A stretch of 64,000 nucleotides of DNA from Candidatus Melainabacteria bacterium (GCA_023250155.1 JAHFBG010000007.1:93219-157218), one strand, 5' to 3'. Shown: positions 9,042 through 17,124, counted from the stretch's first letter. Notes: a model not told the origin generated them from the letters alone. A program made the numbers and translations.

Positions 9042-10532
9042 ATGACAGTAACTATAGATAAATCCTCAAGTATTAGTGAATCTTCCTCTCTCAAGCGCGG
9101 TCTAAATCTCTTTGACTCAACAGCTATTGTAATTGGTTCTATGATTGGCTCAGGTATTTTTATTGTTTCAAGTGATATTGCAAGAACCATTGGATCTCCT
9201 GGATGGTTATTGGTTACATGGATAGTATCTGGACTCATAACCACTATGGCTGCACTTAGCTATGGTGAGCTTGCAGCTATGATGCCACATGCTGGTGGAC
9301 AGTATGTTTATTTAAGAGAATCATTTGGTAAGTGTATTGGATTTCTTTATGGATGGACATTGTTTACAGTTATTCAAACAGGTACTATTGCAGCTGTTGC
9401 TGTGGCATTTGCAAAGTTCTCTGGTGTGATTTTTCCTATTATTTCTTCATCGAATTGGATCTGTATGTTTGGAAAATTAGGTCCATATACGATCGGATTA
9501 AATACTGAAAATCTTCTTGCAATACTTGTAATTATTTTTTTATCCTGGATAAATACACGTGGTTTAGAAGCTGGCAAGATAATTCAAAATGTTTTTACTG
9601 TTACAAAACTAATTGCACTTTTTGGACTAATTGTACTAGGACTAACTATTGGTAGAAATAGTGAAACAATTTCTTTAAACCTACAAAACTTTTGGGATGC
9701 ATCATGGATGCACGTACACGGAGATTCTTTTACACTAGAAAAACTTAGTGGAATAGCTATTTTAGGAGCTATCGGTGCAGGAATGGTAGGTTCTTTATTT
9801 TCATCAGATGCCTGGAACAATATTACTTTTACAGCTGGAGAAGTAATAAATCCAAAGAAAAATATTCCTTTAAGTTTGATCTTAGGGACAAGTATTGTGA
9901 CTTTAATTTATTTGCTTGTAAATGTTGTTTATCTTTGCGTGATTCCACTACATGGAGATATGAATGGATCTGATGTATTATCACGCGGTATACAGTTTGC
10001 ACAAAATGACAGAGTAGCTACCGCTGTATTACAAGTGATTTTTGGAAGTAGTGGCGCAGTTATAATGGCACTGTTAATAATGGTTTCAACATTTGGTTGT
10101 AATAATGGAATTATTTTAAGTGGTGCAAGAGTATATTATGCAATGGCGAACGATGGCTTATTTTTTAATTTTGCAGGAAGTTTAAATAAACAACTTGTCC
10201 CTAAAAATGCTCTTATAATGCAGTGTATATGGGCAAGTGTTTTATGTTTATCAGGTACCTATGGTGATTTATTAGACTATGTAATTTTTGCAGTTCTTAT
10301 ATTTTATGTACTAACCATTAGTGGATTATTTGTACTTAGAAGGACAAAACCAGATGTAGAGCGGCCTTACAAAGTCTTAGGATATCCATTTATTCCTGGA
10401 CTGTATATAGTTTTAGCTTCATTAATATCAATAGATCTTTTAATTTTTAAACCTCGATACACTTGGCCTGGGCTAATTATTGTATTAATAGGAGTTCCTA
10501 TATATTATCTCTGGAGCAAAAAACAAAGGTAA
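9042..10532 (+). CDS. APC-family amino acid permease
   Basis: Amino-acid transporter of 496 residues in the APC superfamily, with about twelve membrane helices. TM1 has the signature IVIGSMIGSGIFIVSS (unwound substrate-binding GSGIF), and TM2-3 holds YGELAAMMPHAGGQYVY, both typical of the APC/LAT type. The ATG at 9042 is preferred over an upstream start because it follows AGAGG and the preceding gene's stop, and it puts the start about 26 residues before TM1. Substrate cannot be told from sequence. It is co-directional with and 4 bp from the secreted protein gene. Confidence 0.88.
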   Translation: MTVTIDKSSSISESSSLKRGLNLFDSTAIVIGSMIGSGIFIVSSDIARTIGSPGWLLVTWIVSGLITTMAALSYGELAAMMPHAGGQYVYLRESFGKCIGFLYGWTLFTVIQTGTIAAVAVAFAKFSGVIFPIISSSNWICMFGKLGPYTIGLNTENLLAILVIIFLSWINTRGLEAGKIIQNVFTVTKLIALFGLIVLGLTIGRNSETISLNLQNFWDASWMHVHGDSFTLEKLSGIAILGAIGAGMVGSLFSSDAWNNITFTAGEVINPKKNIPLSLILGTSIVTLIYLLVNVVYLCVIPLHGDMNGSDVLSRGIQFAQNDRVATAVLQVIFGSSGAVIMALLIMVSTFGCNNGIILSGARVYYAMANDGLFFNFAGSLNKQLVPKNALIMQCIWASVLCLSGTYGDLLDYVIFAVLIFYVLTISGLFVLRRTKPDVERPYKVLGYPFIPGLYIVLASLISIDLLIFKPRYTWPGLIIVLIGVPIYYLWSKKQR

Positions 10533-10766
10533 AAAATCAAGTATCATTTATTTAGTTCCTCAAATCAGTTTAAGTACAAACTATTCTTTACAAACTGCCC
10601 CAATAAACCCCCAAAATTTTAAGTCTAAACCAATAAAATTTAACCTTTGTAAACTTTCCATTGAAGAAAAACCTATATAAATGTGTCAATAAGTAAATTT
10701 TATGGGTAGAATGGAAATGCGTATTCTTAAAAATTTAAGATTTAGTTGTTCAAGAAGGAGAGGACT
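10533..10766 (+). other. Intergenic region with promoter for the DsbA-like gene
   Basis: A 234-bp AT-rich gap. No open frame or RNA gene was seen. Near its right end lies a promoter, annotated separately. Confidence 0.5.
10684..10712 (+). promoter_or_regulatory. Sigma-70-type promoter for the DsbA-like gene
   Basis: TGTCAA at 10684-10689 and TAGAAT at 10707-10712 with a 17-bp spacer. The transcript would start near 10719, leaving a leader of about 48 nt with AAGGAGAGG before the ATG at 10767. Confidence 0.6.
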
Positions 10767-11489
10767 ATGAAAAGAATATTTTCGGTTTTATTAGCATGTC
10801 TTTTATTTGTGCCATGTGTACATGCAGAAGATGCAGGCTTTGAAAGTCTGATTTTGGATGTCATAAAGAAAAACCCACAAGTTATAAAAGAAGTACTGGA
10901 AAAGTATGAAAAAGAAGCTGCAGAAAAATCAAAGGATGATGAATTTCAAAAGTTGCTAGCAGATAGAGTAGAAATAGAAATAGGTGATTCGCCTATAAGA
11001 GGGGATAAAAAAGCAGAATATACAGTGATTGCATTTTCTGATTTTCAATGCCCTTTTTGTAAAAGAGGTGATGATACGATAAAGGAATTACAAAAGAAAT
11101 ATGACAAAAAACTAAGATATGTTTTTAAGCATTTTCCTTTAGGATTTCATCCAGAAGCAGCACCAGCATCTAAAGCAACATGGGCAGCAGGAAAACAAGG
11201 TAAGTTTTATGAATACCATGATAAGCTTTTTGAAAACCAAGCAAAAATAGGTGAAGAGCTTTATGTTCAAATAGCAAAAGATCTAAACCTAAATCTTGAT
11301 AAGTTCAATAAAGACAGAGCAAGTGAAGATGCTGAGAAACAAATTAAGGCTGATATGGAAGTCGGTCAAAAAGCAGGTATTCAAGGTACACCAGGCTTTA
11401 TAGTGAATGGTGTAAAAATCTTTGGAGCTTATCCAGTAGATTACTTTGAAAAAGTTATTACAAGCTTAGAAACAACAGCTAAGAAATAA
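10767..11489 (+). CDS. DsbA-like periplasmic thiol-disulfide protein
   Basis: A 240-residue exported thioredoxin-fold protein of the DsbA/DsbG (thioredoxin_4) type. The ATG at 10767 follows AAGGAGAGG; residues 1-20 are a signal peptide ending VHAED. After a helical N-terminal region comes DFQCPFC near residue 93 with the redox CPFC motif, an all-helical insertion, and the cis-proline loop GIQGTPGFIVNG near residue 206. All catalytic features are intact. Family members oxidise or isomerise disulfides in exported proteins. Its convergent neighbour is the anti-sigma gene, whose periplasmic part and the nearby EGKCG protein are both Cys-rich; a functional link is only an inference. Confidence 0.9.
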   Translation: MKRIFSVLLACLLFVPCVHAEDAGFESLILDVIKKNPQVIKEVLEKYEKEAAEKSKDDEFQKLLADRVEIEIGDSPIRGDKKAEYTVIAFSDFQCPFCKRGDDTIKELQKKYDKKLRYVFKHFPLGFHPEAAPASKATWAAGKQGKFYEYHDKLFENQAKIGEELYVQIAKDLNLNLDKFNKDRASEDAEKQIKADMEVGQKAGIQGTPGFIVNGVKIFGAYPVDYFEKVITSLETTAKK

Positions 11490-11522
11490 CTAAATTAAAA
11501 ACAATTAAAAGCAGGCTAATGT

Positions 11523-11544
11523 AAAAAACAGAGGCCTGTTTTTT
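11523..11544. terminator. Bidirectional terminator between convergent genes
   Basis: AAAAAACAG at 11523-11531 pairs with CTGTTTTTT at 11536-11544 around a 4-nt loop. The T-run on either strand makes it a rho-independent terminator for the DsbA-like gene and for the anti-sigma operon. Confidence 0.75.
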
Positions 11545-11549
11545 ATTGT

Positions 11550-12290
11550 CTAGGTTTGTCTTACTATTGGTAGAGCAAGTGGAATTAACTCATCTGATGT
11601 TAAGCTGTCACTAACAAGTGCTATAATTTTTCCCTCTTGTTTCCAGTAAGTAAACTCACAATCATCTCCCTTACCACAATTGAATGTAAAGCCATTTCTT
11701 TCTACAGAATGACACTTAGGTATATTAAAATTTTCAGGGAGAAAACATAAAGAGACTTTTTGACCCTTATCATTTTTCATAGCAATAAGACTAATATCTT
11801 TCTTGAAGAGCTTTTGGATTTTAGCTGCTGAGTTAGGTTTAAAATTAGCCTTTTCGAAGGCAACCAAATTTTCTTTTTTTAAACCAATACCTAAATTTTT
11901 TGATATTGCTGTTATGTCATTTGATATAACTTGTGTATAGTTTTTACTATGTAATTGAGGCAATGTAGGATTTTTAATAAGTAGTGGTTGTGTGAATAGT
12001 CCGATTCCAATAAGAAAAGCAATTGATGCAGCTAACATTAATGGTTTTATATAGAGGGGCTGTGTTTGAATGTCTGTAAACTGTTTAGAGAGCTTAGCTC
12101 TAAATTCATCTGAAGCTTTTATAGATTTTATATAATGCTTGAGTTTTGATTTGCTTTCTTCATTTAACTCCCATTTTGCTGTACATTCATCACAACTCTC
12201 TATGTGGTTTAAAATTTCAGTATTATCTGATTCTTGGAAATCATTACTTGATAAAGAGTTCATATAATTTTCTACATTTTTACAATTCAT
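11550..12290 (-). CDS. Zinc-finger anti-sigma factor with periplasmic Cys-containing domain
   Basis: A 246-residue transmembrane anti-sigma factor. The cytoplasmic N terminus has C3 and H29-x3-C33-x2-C36 (HIESCDEC), the ZAS motif that grips ECF sigma factors. One membrane helix spans about residues 83-101. The periplasmic part holds four cysteines in roughly 35 residues (around LCFLPENF, PKCHS, NCGKGDDCEF), which could sense metal or redox state. It overlaps the sigma gene by 4 bp (ATGA), so production is coupled one to one. The family role is known; the signal it senses is inferred. Confidence 0.85.
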   Translation of the reverse strand: MNCKNVENYMNSLSSNDFQESDNTEILNHIESCDECTAKWELNEESKSKLKHYIKSIKASDEFRAKLSKQFTDIQTQPLYIKPLMLAASIAFLIGIGLFTQPLLIKNPTLPQLHSKNYTQVISNDITAISKNLGIGLKKENLVAFEKANFKPNSAAKIQKLFKKDISLIAMKNDKGQKVSLCFLPENFNIPKCHSVERNGFTFNCGKGDDCEFTYWKQEGKIIALVSDSLTSDELIPLALPIVRQT

Positions 12291-12826
12291 TTTCTTTCAC
12301 CACTTCTGCTTCCTTCTTTTGCATAACCTTTTTGTGTTAAAACTTTTCTTAATGCTTGTCTTCCTCTGTGGAGACGTGACATAACAGTTCCTGTGGGTAT
12401 GGCTAATAATCCTGCGATTTCCTTGTAAGAGTATTCATTAACATCAGATAAATATACTACTTCTCTTTGTTCCGGCTCTAATTGCTTTAAAGCCTCATTT
12501 AAGTCATTGAAAAAATAATTAGACTCTACTGAGCTCATAGGATTTTTTTTGTCAACGAATTCAAAATTTTCTACATCGATAGTTTCGAGTTGTTTTTTTC
12601 TAGTATAGTCAATATGAGTATTTATCAATATTCTAAATAACCAAGATTTAGGATTTTCAATATCATCTTTTTCTAAATAAGATTTGTATGCTTTCATACA
12701 AGCTTCTTGTACTAAGTCTTCTGCCAATTCTTTATTTGCGCATCTCATATATGCTAATTGAATTAAACTATCCAAGTATTCTTGAATCAGTTTGTTGAAT
12801 CTTCTTTGTTTTAACCAGACTACCAA
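12287..12826 (-). CDS. ECF-type RNA polymerase sigma factor
   Basis: A 179-residue extracytoplasmic-function sigma factor. Region 2 includes ANKELAEDLVQEACMKAYKS (core binding and -10 reading), and region 4 includes EYSYKEIAGLLAIPTGTVMS followed by RLHRGRQALRK (-35 recognition helix). The only plausible start is a TTG at 12826, since an in-frame TAA lies 12 bp upstream; an AAGAGG sits a little farther away than ideal. It is first in an operon with its anti-sigma factor. Its promoter region carries GGAATAAG-N13-CGTT, the same pattern found before the divergent EGKCG gene, which suggests autoregulation. Confidence 0.92.
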   Translation of the reverse strand: MVVWLKQRRFNKLIQEYLDSLIQLAYMRCANKELAEDLVQEACMKAYKSYLEKDDIENPKSWLFRILINTHIDYTRKKQLETIDVENFEFVDKKNPMSSVESNYFFNDLNEALKQLEPEQREVVYLSDVNEYSYKEIAGLLAIPTGTVMSRLHRGRQALRKVLTQKGYAKEGSRSGERK

Positions 12827-12849
12827 TTTCTTGTTGTCTTACCTCTTTT

Positions 12850-12874
12850 AACGAGAACCATAATTACTTATTCC
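12850..12874 (-). promoter_or_regulatory. Putative ECF-type promoter of the sigma/anti-sigma operon
   Basis: On the minus strand GGAATAAG (12874-12867) is followed after 13 bp by CGTT (12853-12850). Both elements and the spacing are identical to the site before the EGKCG gene on the other strand. The layout fits ECF promoters (GGAA-type -35, CGT-type -10). A transcript would begin near 12843, close to the AAGAGG before the TTG start. Confidence 0.7.
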
Positions 12875-13012
12875 TTAAAATACTATATTGTTTAGGGTTT
12901 TACTAGTAGATTCAGGGTTATCAGGTTAACAAAAGCTTAGAAACCATTAAAGGTATTAATACATTCTGATTATAAATTATTCTTTAAAAAATTTTGCATT
13001 TAATCAAATGGT

Positions 13013-13039
13013 GGAATAAGATTTTCTTTGCTACGTTTA
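13013..13039 (+). promoter_or_regulatory. Putative ECF-type promoter of the EGKCG gene
   Basis: GGAATAAG at 13013-13020, 13 bp, then CGTTTA at 13034-13039. It matches the site before the sigma gene in sequence and spacing. The start of transcription would be near 13045, which excludes the longer frame opening at 13028 and supports the ATG at 13070. Confidence 0.7.
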
Positions 13040-13069
13040 AATAAGTGTGTAATAAAAAAGGGAGACAAT

Positions 13070-13465
13070 ATGAAAAAAACAAACAGTATAAGTAAAAAAG
13101 CAATTATTACAGTATTAGCACTAACACTTGGATCAAGTGCACAAGCTAGTGTGGTCAATACTCCATTAAAGGATCCATTATTTAGCTTAAAAGAAATTAA
13201 TAGTCAATCCATATTAATTGCACATGGAAAAGATGGAAATTGTGGTGAAGGCAAATGTGGCAGTGATGATAAAGCCAAAGAGACAACTACAAAAGAAAAA
13301 AGCAATGAAGGAAAATGTGGAAGTACGAAAGATAAAAAAGCCAAAAAAGCTAAAAAAGAAGCAAAGCTAAAAGAAAAAAGTGCTGAAGGTAAATGTGGCT
13401 CAAGCAAGTCTCCAGAAGCCAAGTGTGGTGAAGGTACTTGTGGAGCTGATAAAAAGGCAAACTAG
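13070..13465 (+). CDS. Secreted EGKCG-repeat protein (bufferin/HvfA-like RiPP precursor candidate)
   Basis: A 131-residue exported protein of low complexity. The ATG at 13070 follows GGGAG and the ECF-type promoter. Residues 1-27 are a signal peptide ending SSAQAS. The mature part is rich in Lys, Glu and Gly and has six cysteines, at 58, 63, 83, 109, 119 and 124. They sit in NCG, three EGKCG motifs (60-64, 80-84, 106-110), EAKCG and EGTCG. EGKCG repeats mark the HvfA/bufferin group of metal-stress peptides, whose cysteines are modified by DUF692 (MNIO) enzymes with a DUF2063-type partner. Neither partner is in this window. Control by the adjacent ECF sigma factor is inferred from matching promoters. 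It could instead be an unmodified metal-binding protein. Confidence 0.8.
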   Translation: MKKTNSISKKAIITVLALTLGSSAQASVVNTPLKDPLFSLKEINSQSILIAHGKDGNCGEGKCGSDDKAKETTTKEKSNEGKCGSTKDKKAKKAKKEAKLKEKSAEGKCGSSKSPEAKCGEGTCGADKKAN

Positions 13466-13490
13466 TTTTTGCTAAATCTTACAAATAACA

Positions 13491-13519
13491 AATGGCAAGA
13501 TAAGAGCTGTCTTGCCATT
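13491..13519 (+). terminator. Terminator after the EGKCG gene
   Basis: AATGGCAAGA (13491-13500) pairs perfectly with TCTTGCCATT (13510-13519) around a 9-nt loop, followed by an AT-rich tail, 25 bp after the EGKCG stop. It makes the EGKCG gene a one-gene transcript, separate from the FKBP gene. Confidence 0.75.
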
Positions 13520-13580
13520 ATTTGTTATAATGGATCTTGTTTTTGTTAAACATAAAATAGAAAGTCAAAAGGAGAAATTT

Positions 13581-14075
13581 GTGGCAAAGAGTTATATTAT
13601 TTATGGCTTAGTGATTTTATTAGGCATTGTACTCTATTCAATATCTTTAGTATTAGCTCAAGAGAAGAAAGAATCAGCTCCGGCTCCGGCTCCAGCTGTA
13701 AATATGCAGGCTCCCCCATCGGCATCAGCTGAAGATATTAAACAAACTTCTAGTGGATTAAAATATATAGATTTAGTTGAAGGTATGGGAGCTCTTCCTA
13801 AAAAGGCTCAAACAGTACAAGTTCACTATACAGGTTGGTTAGAAAATGGAACAAAATTTGATAGTTCTGTTGACAGAGGACAGCCATTTGAGTTTGTTCT
13901 TGGTATTGGTCAAGTGATAAAAGGTTGGGATGAAGGTGTAAGTACAATGAAAGTTGGTGGCAAAAGAAAGCTCATTATTCCACCTACACTAGGTTATGGA
14001 GCAAGAGGAGCAGGAGCTTTAATACCACCAAATGCTGTATTGATATTTGAAGTTGAGCTTTTAGGCTTAAAGTAA
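13581..14075 (+). CDS. FKBP-type peptidyl-prolyl cis-trans isomerase, exported
   Basis: A 164-residue prolyl isomerase. The GTG at 13581 is chosen because AGGAG lies 6 bp upstream; earlier in-frame starts overlap the terminator of the previous gene. Residues 1-27 form a signal peptide or anchor ending SLVLAQ, then an Ala/Pro linker, then one FKBP domain. The domain shows [29 protein letters not shown] and [13 protein letters not shown] near the C terminus, so the active-site aromatic residues are in place. It probably helps fold periplasmic or membrane-anchored proteins. Confidence 0.92.
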   Translation: MAKSYIIYGLVILLGIVLYSISLVLAQEKKESAPAPAPAVNMQAPPSASAEDIKQTSSGLKYIDLVEGMGALPKKAQTVQVHYTGWLENGTKFDSSVDRGQPFEFVLGIGQVIKGWDEGVSTMKVGGKRKLIIPPTLGYGARGAGALIPPNAVLIFEVELLGLK

Positions 14076-14134
14076 TCCTGAATTATTAATAGTTAATTAA
14101 AATGTAGCATAATTGCTATTCTTTTATATAATTT

Positions 14135-14164
14135 CAATTGGGACATTTTAAAGAAACCCAATTG
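14135..14164. repeat. Inverted repeat in leader of the following gene
   Basis: CAATTGGG (14135-14142) and CCCAATTG (14157-14164) form an 8-bp stem. A second inverted repeat, ATTTAGA at 14185 with TCTAAAT at 14205, follows. Neither has a T-run, so they may be operators or leader RNA structure rather than terminators. Confidence 0.4.
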
Positions 14165-14249
14165 GTAAACTGAACGTCAGCTTTATTTAGATAGATGAAA
14201 GAAGTCTAAATAATTGAATTGTGTATAAAAGTTTTAAAGGAGTAATGAA

Positions 14250-15215
14250 ATGAATGTAAAAGTAAAAATTTGTATTTTAACTGCGGGCTTAATTTTTCAG
14301 TCAGTTTTATTGCCTGCTTATGCAAGACCAGGAGAAGCAGTTGATATTGTATTAAAGCGTTTTGATATTGAGGGACAACAACCACTAACCCAAGGTGATT
14401 ATGCTTCTTATAAAATTTCTGATCCTAAGTTTGTTGCTTCGCCTACAGTGTTTTTTAAACTTGGTGCTAATGGCATAGTACTAGAGGAGAATTTTTTATT
14501 TGATAAAAATAAAATTCATGAAAGAGATCTTCAACGTTCAAAAAACGATACTATTCCTTCTGTAAGCATTCCTCACCATGCATATTTAGTGGGGGACTTT
14601 TCACAACTACCAAGAGAACAGTTTGATACAAAAAGTAGAGTAGTAGGTGCAGTAGCTGCTCCTTTTGGTGCAGCAGTTGGTACAGTTGTAGGAGCAGGTA
14701 AAGGACTTGTTCAAGGGGCTAAAATTGGTGTGAAAACAGCAGATTCAGCAAGCAGAGCTTTAGGCGGAGACGTATCAGGCAAGGCAGGTGCTTGGGCAGC
14801 ATCAGCAACAGCAGTTGCAACTGGAGCTGTTACTGGACTTTTTGCAGGATTTACTGGTGGTGCTGTAGAAGGCTCTGTTAGAGGTTCAAGAGTCGCTCTT
14901 GAGGGTATCCAAGGAGCAGATCGTCAAATTACCGGTGTTACTTTAGCTGTTTCGCCATATGTAATTGTTGGTGGAAGAATTGGTAAAGAATTAAGCCCAG
15001 AAGAACAAAAGGGTTTATTAGAACAGTTGTCACAACTTGAAGAAGCTAGATTAGCTGGTGCAGATGGTGCTAACAAAGACTTGGCAGATGATGGGCAAGA
15101 AGGAAAAACTGATGAGAAAGCATTTGACTCTGCTCAAGATAAATCAGGAATTGATGCTAGCTCTAACTATATAGCAGAAGATTCTGAAAATAAAAATGTA
15201 GCTGGGATGTGGTAG
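14250..15215 (+). CDS. Exported glycine-zipper protein of unknown function
   Basis: A 321-residue exported protein with a signal peptide ending LPAYARP and an AAAGGAG ribosome-binding site. Residues 130-235 are built of Gly/Ala small-residue zippers (such as GAAVGTVVGAGKGLVQGAKIG and a second block near 190), which pack as membrane hairpins in several outer-membrane and colicin-like proteins. The C terminus is hydrophilic and acidic. A similar zipper occurs in the genes at 37615 and 38257, so this is a small paralogous theme in the genome. No named family was recognised. Confidence 0.7.
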   Translation: MNVKVKICILTAGLIFQSVLLPAYARPGEAVDIVLKRFDIEGQQPLTQGDYASYKISDPKFVASPTVFFKLGANGIVLEENFLFDKNKIHERDLQRSKNDTIPSVSIPHHAYLVGDFSQLPREQFDTKSRVVGAVAAPFGAAVGTVVGAGKGLVQGAKIGVKTADSASRALGGDVSGKAGAWAASATAVATGAVTGLFAGFTGGAVEGSVRGSRVALEGIQGADRQITGVTLAVSPYVIVGGRIGKELSPEEQKGLLEQLSQLEEARLAGADGANKDLADDGQEGKTDEKAFDSAQDKSGIDASSNYIAEDSENKNVAGMW

Positions 15216-15216
15216 G

Positions 15217-15250
15217 TGACTAGCGTTTAGCGTAGAGCGTATAGGAGAAC
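15217..15250. repeat. Low-complexity word repeat (tagcgt/tagagcgta)
   Basis: Between the stop of the previous gene and the L,D-transpeptidase gene is a run of degenerate words of the tagcgttt/tagcgta type. Similar words occur near 38200 and 38370. Confidence 0.4.
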
Positions 15251-15287
15251 AAAAAACTTAGAATAGAGAAAAAGGAATAATATAAAT

Positions 15288-16010
15288 ATGAAAAAAATTA
15301 TTCTATTACTATTGACTATATTGCTTACGTTTTCACCCGTATATGCTTTAAGAACATTGAGTGAAAACTATGAACTTGTTTTGAATGTCCCTGCAAAAAA
15401 ACTCTTATTATATAGAGATAATGAAGCAGTAAAAGAATATCCTGTTGCAGTAGGAAAATCTTTAACTCCAACCCCACTTGGCAAATTTAAAATTGTTAGA
15501 AGAATTTATAATCCTGCATGGGTTAATCCTTATAGGCAGTCAAAAGTAGTTGCACCGGGTCAAACTAATCCTATAGGACAGTATTGGCTTGGCTTTGCCA
15601 TAAACAAAAAAAGTCAGGAGTTTGGATTTCATGCCACCTCAGACCTAAGCTCTATAGGAAAAGCTAGTACTCATGGCTGTATAAGATTGTATCCAGAAGA
15701 TATGAAAGAATTATTTAATCTTGTGAAGATTAGTACATTGGTTTATGTGATTTATAATCCTGTTGAAGTAAAAGAGTTTGAGAATAAACTTTTCATTTCA
15801 GTTCATCCAGATATTTATAACTATATGACCGATGAAGAGTATATTAAATTTGCAAAGAGTCAGTTAAGCGGAGCTAATCTTGTTCAAGAACAAAACCTTT
15901 ATAAAGCAATTGAGATAAAGGATGGGAAAGATTACTTTATTGGTTGGACAGGTTCTAAGAAGCTTAACGAACAAGATGCAGGACCTGTTGAAAAAGGGCA
16001 GTTGAACTAG
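15288..16010 (+). CDS. L,D-transpeptidase (YkuD family)
   Basis: A 240-residue exported cross-linking enzyme. It has a signal peptide ending SPVYA, then a YkuD domain (about residues 30-160) with the catalytic motif STHGCIRL near residue 126 and an upstream GFHATSD histidine. These enzymes make 3-3 links in peptidoglycan or attach proteins to it using an active-site cysteine. A C-terminal extension of about 80 residues of unknown fold follows. It is convergent with the VWA gene, whose stop is 2 bp away. Confidence 0.92.
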   Translation: MKKIILLLLTILLTFSPVYALRTLSENYELVLNVPAKKLLLYRDNEAVKEYPVAVGKSLTPTPLGKFKIVRRIYNPAWVNPYRQSKVVAPGQTNPIGQYWLGFAINKKSQEFGFHATSDLSSIGKASTHGCIRLYPEDMKELFNLVKISTLVYVIYNPVEVKEFENKLFISVHPDIYNYMTDEEYIKFAKSQLSGANLVQEQNLYKAIEIKDGKDYFIGWTGSKKLNEQDAGPVEKGQLN

Positions 16011-16011
16011 A

Positions 16012-16875
16012 TTACTTTTTCTTTTTAAGATTTAATGGTTCTGCTTGAAGCCTTGGAAGTTCTTGGTATTCGTCTGTTTCTTCAGTCTCTACTTCTTGTG
16101 TTTTACTATTTCCAATCATTGTAATTATCCTGCCACTAACCTTTTCATTTATGCTTTGAGAAAGTCCTTGAGTAAGCTCTTCAGCACTATTTGCAGCATA
16201 GTATTTTCCATTTGTACTTAAAGCGATACACCTGAGTTGTTCTTGAGCAAGCCAATCATCTTTTACACCAAAACCTACAACATCTATTTTTAAATCAATT
16301 TTTGAACCTGCTATATCTTGTGATAATTTACAAGGGTCTCCGCCACAGGTCTCTAAGCCATCGCTAATTAAAATTATTGATTTGTCACCGTTATATGACT
16401 GGAGATCCCGAGTGGCTTGTGATAGTGAATATGTAATAGGGGTAAAGCCTCTTGGAAGTATTTTATAAGCTTCTGAAATAATAGTTCTTCTATTGTTTGT
16501 ACCAGGCAATACTACAAGTTTTGAATCACTACAATCTAGATACTGATTTCCAGTGGGCTTACTTGCCCCATAAACCCTAAGCCCAAGGTTTATATTTGTA
16601 TCAGATTTGGTTAAAACATCTTCTAGGACTCGCTTTGCTATGTGAGACTTAGTTTCACCCTGAATCTTGTCTTCCATACTTGCTGAGGCATCTAAAACTA
16701 TTAAAACCGTTTTTTTATCTTTTGAAAAAGTATTTTGCTTCGTAGAATTACCCTTTAGAAAAGGATTTGAGCTTTGTGCTAAAGAATTTAATTGTAAAGC
16801 AATTACTAGGCTGAATAGCAAAAAAAATAACTTAATGCTTTTCTTCAAATACAGTATATTTAGCTTCTTCTTCAT
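16012..16875 (-). CDS. Exported von Willebrand factor A domain protein
   Basis: A 287-residue protein with a signal peptide ending LNSLAQ and one VWA domain (about residues 50-240). The MIDAS metal site is visible as VLDASASM (DxSxS), with the downstream LPRGFTPI threonine and SDGLETCGG aspartate. Such domains bind ligands through Mg2+. Start codon choice is uncertain: the ATG at 16875 overlaps the CcoS-like gene by 44 bp, and a TTG at 16848 would give a more typical signal peptide. It is the last gene of a row with three tiny membrane proteins, so a link with a respiratory or membrane complex is possible but unproven. Confidence 0.82.
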   Translation of the reverse strand: MKKKLNILYLKKSIKLFFLLFSLVIALQLNSLAQSSNPFLKGNSTKQNTFSKDKKTVLIVLDASASMEDKIQGETKSHIAKRVLEDVLTKSDTNINLGLRVYGASKPTGNQYLDCSDSKLVVLPGTNNRRTIISEAYKILPRGFTPITYSLSQATRDLQSYNGDKSIILISDGLETCGGDPCKLSQDIAGSKIDLKIDVVGFGVKDDWLAQEQLRCIALSTNGKYYAANSAEELTQGLSQSINEKVSGRIITMIGNSKTQEVETEETDEYQELPRLQAEPLNLKKKK

Positions 16876-17011
16876 CACCAACAAATTCGCCAGACTTTTT
16901 ACCCCATAAATATATTCCTAGTGCAACCAATGCAAATATTATACATATTACAGCAGCACCGTAATATGCTCCACCTAATCCTGCTTGATTTAATATACAA
17001 TTTGGACACAT
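16832..17011 (-). CDS. CcoS-like small membrane protein
   Basis: A 59-residue protein, too short for most gene callers. It begins MCPNC, has one membrane helix (about residues 17-35) and ends with YLWGKKSGEF, then EAKYTVFEE. That tail resembles CcoS/FixS (W..KSGQF...A..ILF), a single-helix factor needed to load metals into cbb3-type cytochrome oxidase. The extra CxxC at the N terminus could bind metal. It lies 2 bp after the 36-residue gene at 17014. The call rests on a short motif only. Confidence 0.55.
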   Translation of the reverse strand: MCPNCILNQAGLGGAYYGAAVICIIFALVALGIYLWGKKSGEFVGDEEEAKYTVFEEKH

Positions 17012-17013
17012 AG

Positions 17014-17124
17014 CTATTTATTTTTGGGAGGACTCCATTTCCATAGAAAAAACATAGGTATTGAAGCTGCTATAAAAGATACAAAAAACATTACTCCAAT
17101 TTCTATTAATTCTTTTTGATTCAT
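17014..17124 (-). CDS. 36-residue single-helix membrane protein
   Basis: This very short gene begins MNQKELIEIGVMFFV, holds one helix with FFLWKW near its end, and stops at PPKNK. It overlaps the upstream 74-residue gene by 4 bp (ATGA) and is followed 2 bp later by the CcoS-like gene. The same two-gene order and the same ATGA overlap occur at 57801..58129, where the partner is MNEIIEHYEILVFFF. The conserved pairing supports it being a real gene. Confidence 0.55.
   Translation of the reverse strand: MNQKELIEIGVMFFVSFIAASIPMFFLWKWSPPKNK

Noticed and set aside
8951..9244. 97-codon minus frame under the permease start
   Set aside because: Overlaps two real genes, no ribosome-binding site and no protein-like pattern.
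13204..13422. Antisense frame of 72 codons across the EGKCG gene
   Set aside because: It is the mirror of the Lys/Glu/Cys repeats and is Ser/Phe/Leu-only in composition; no ribosome-binding site.
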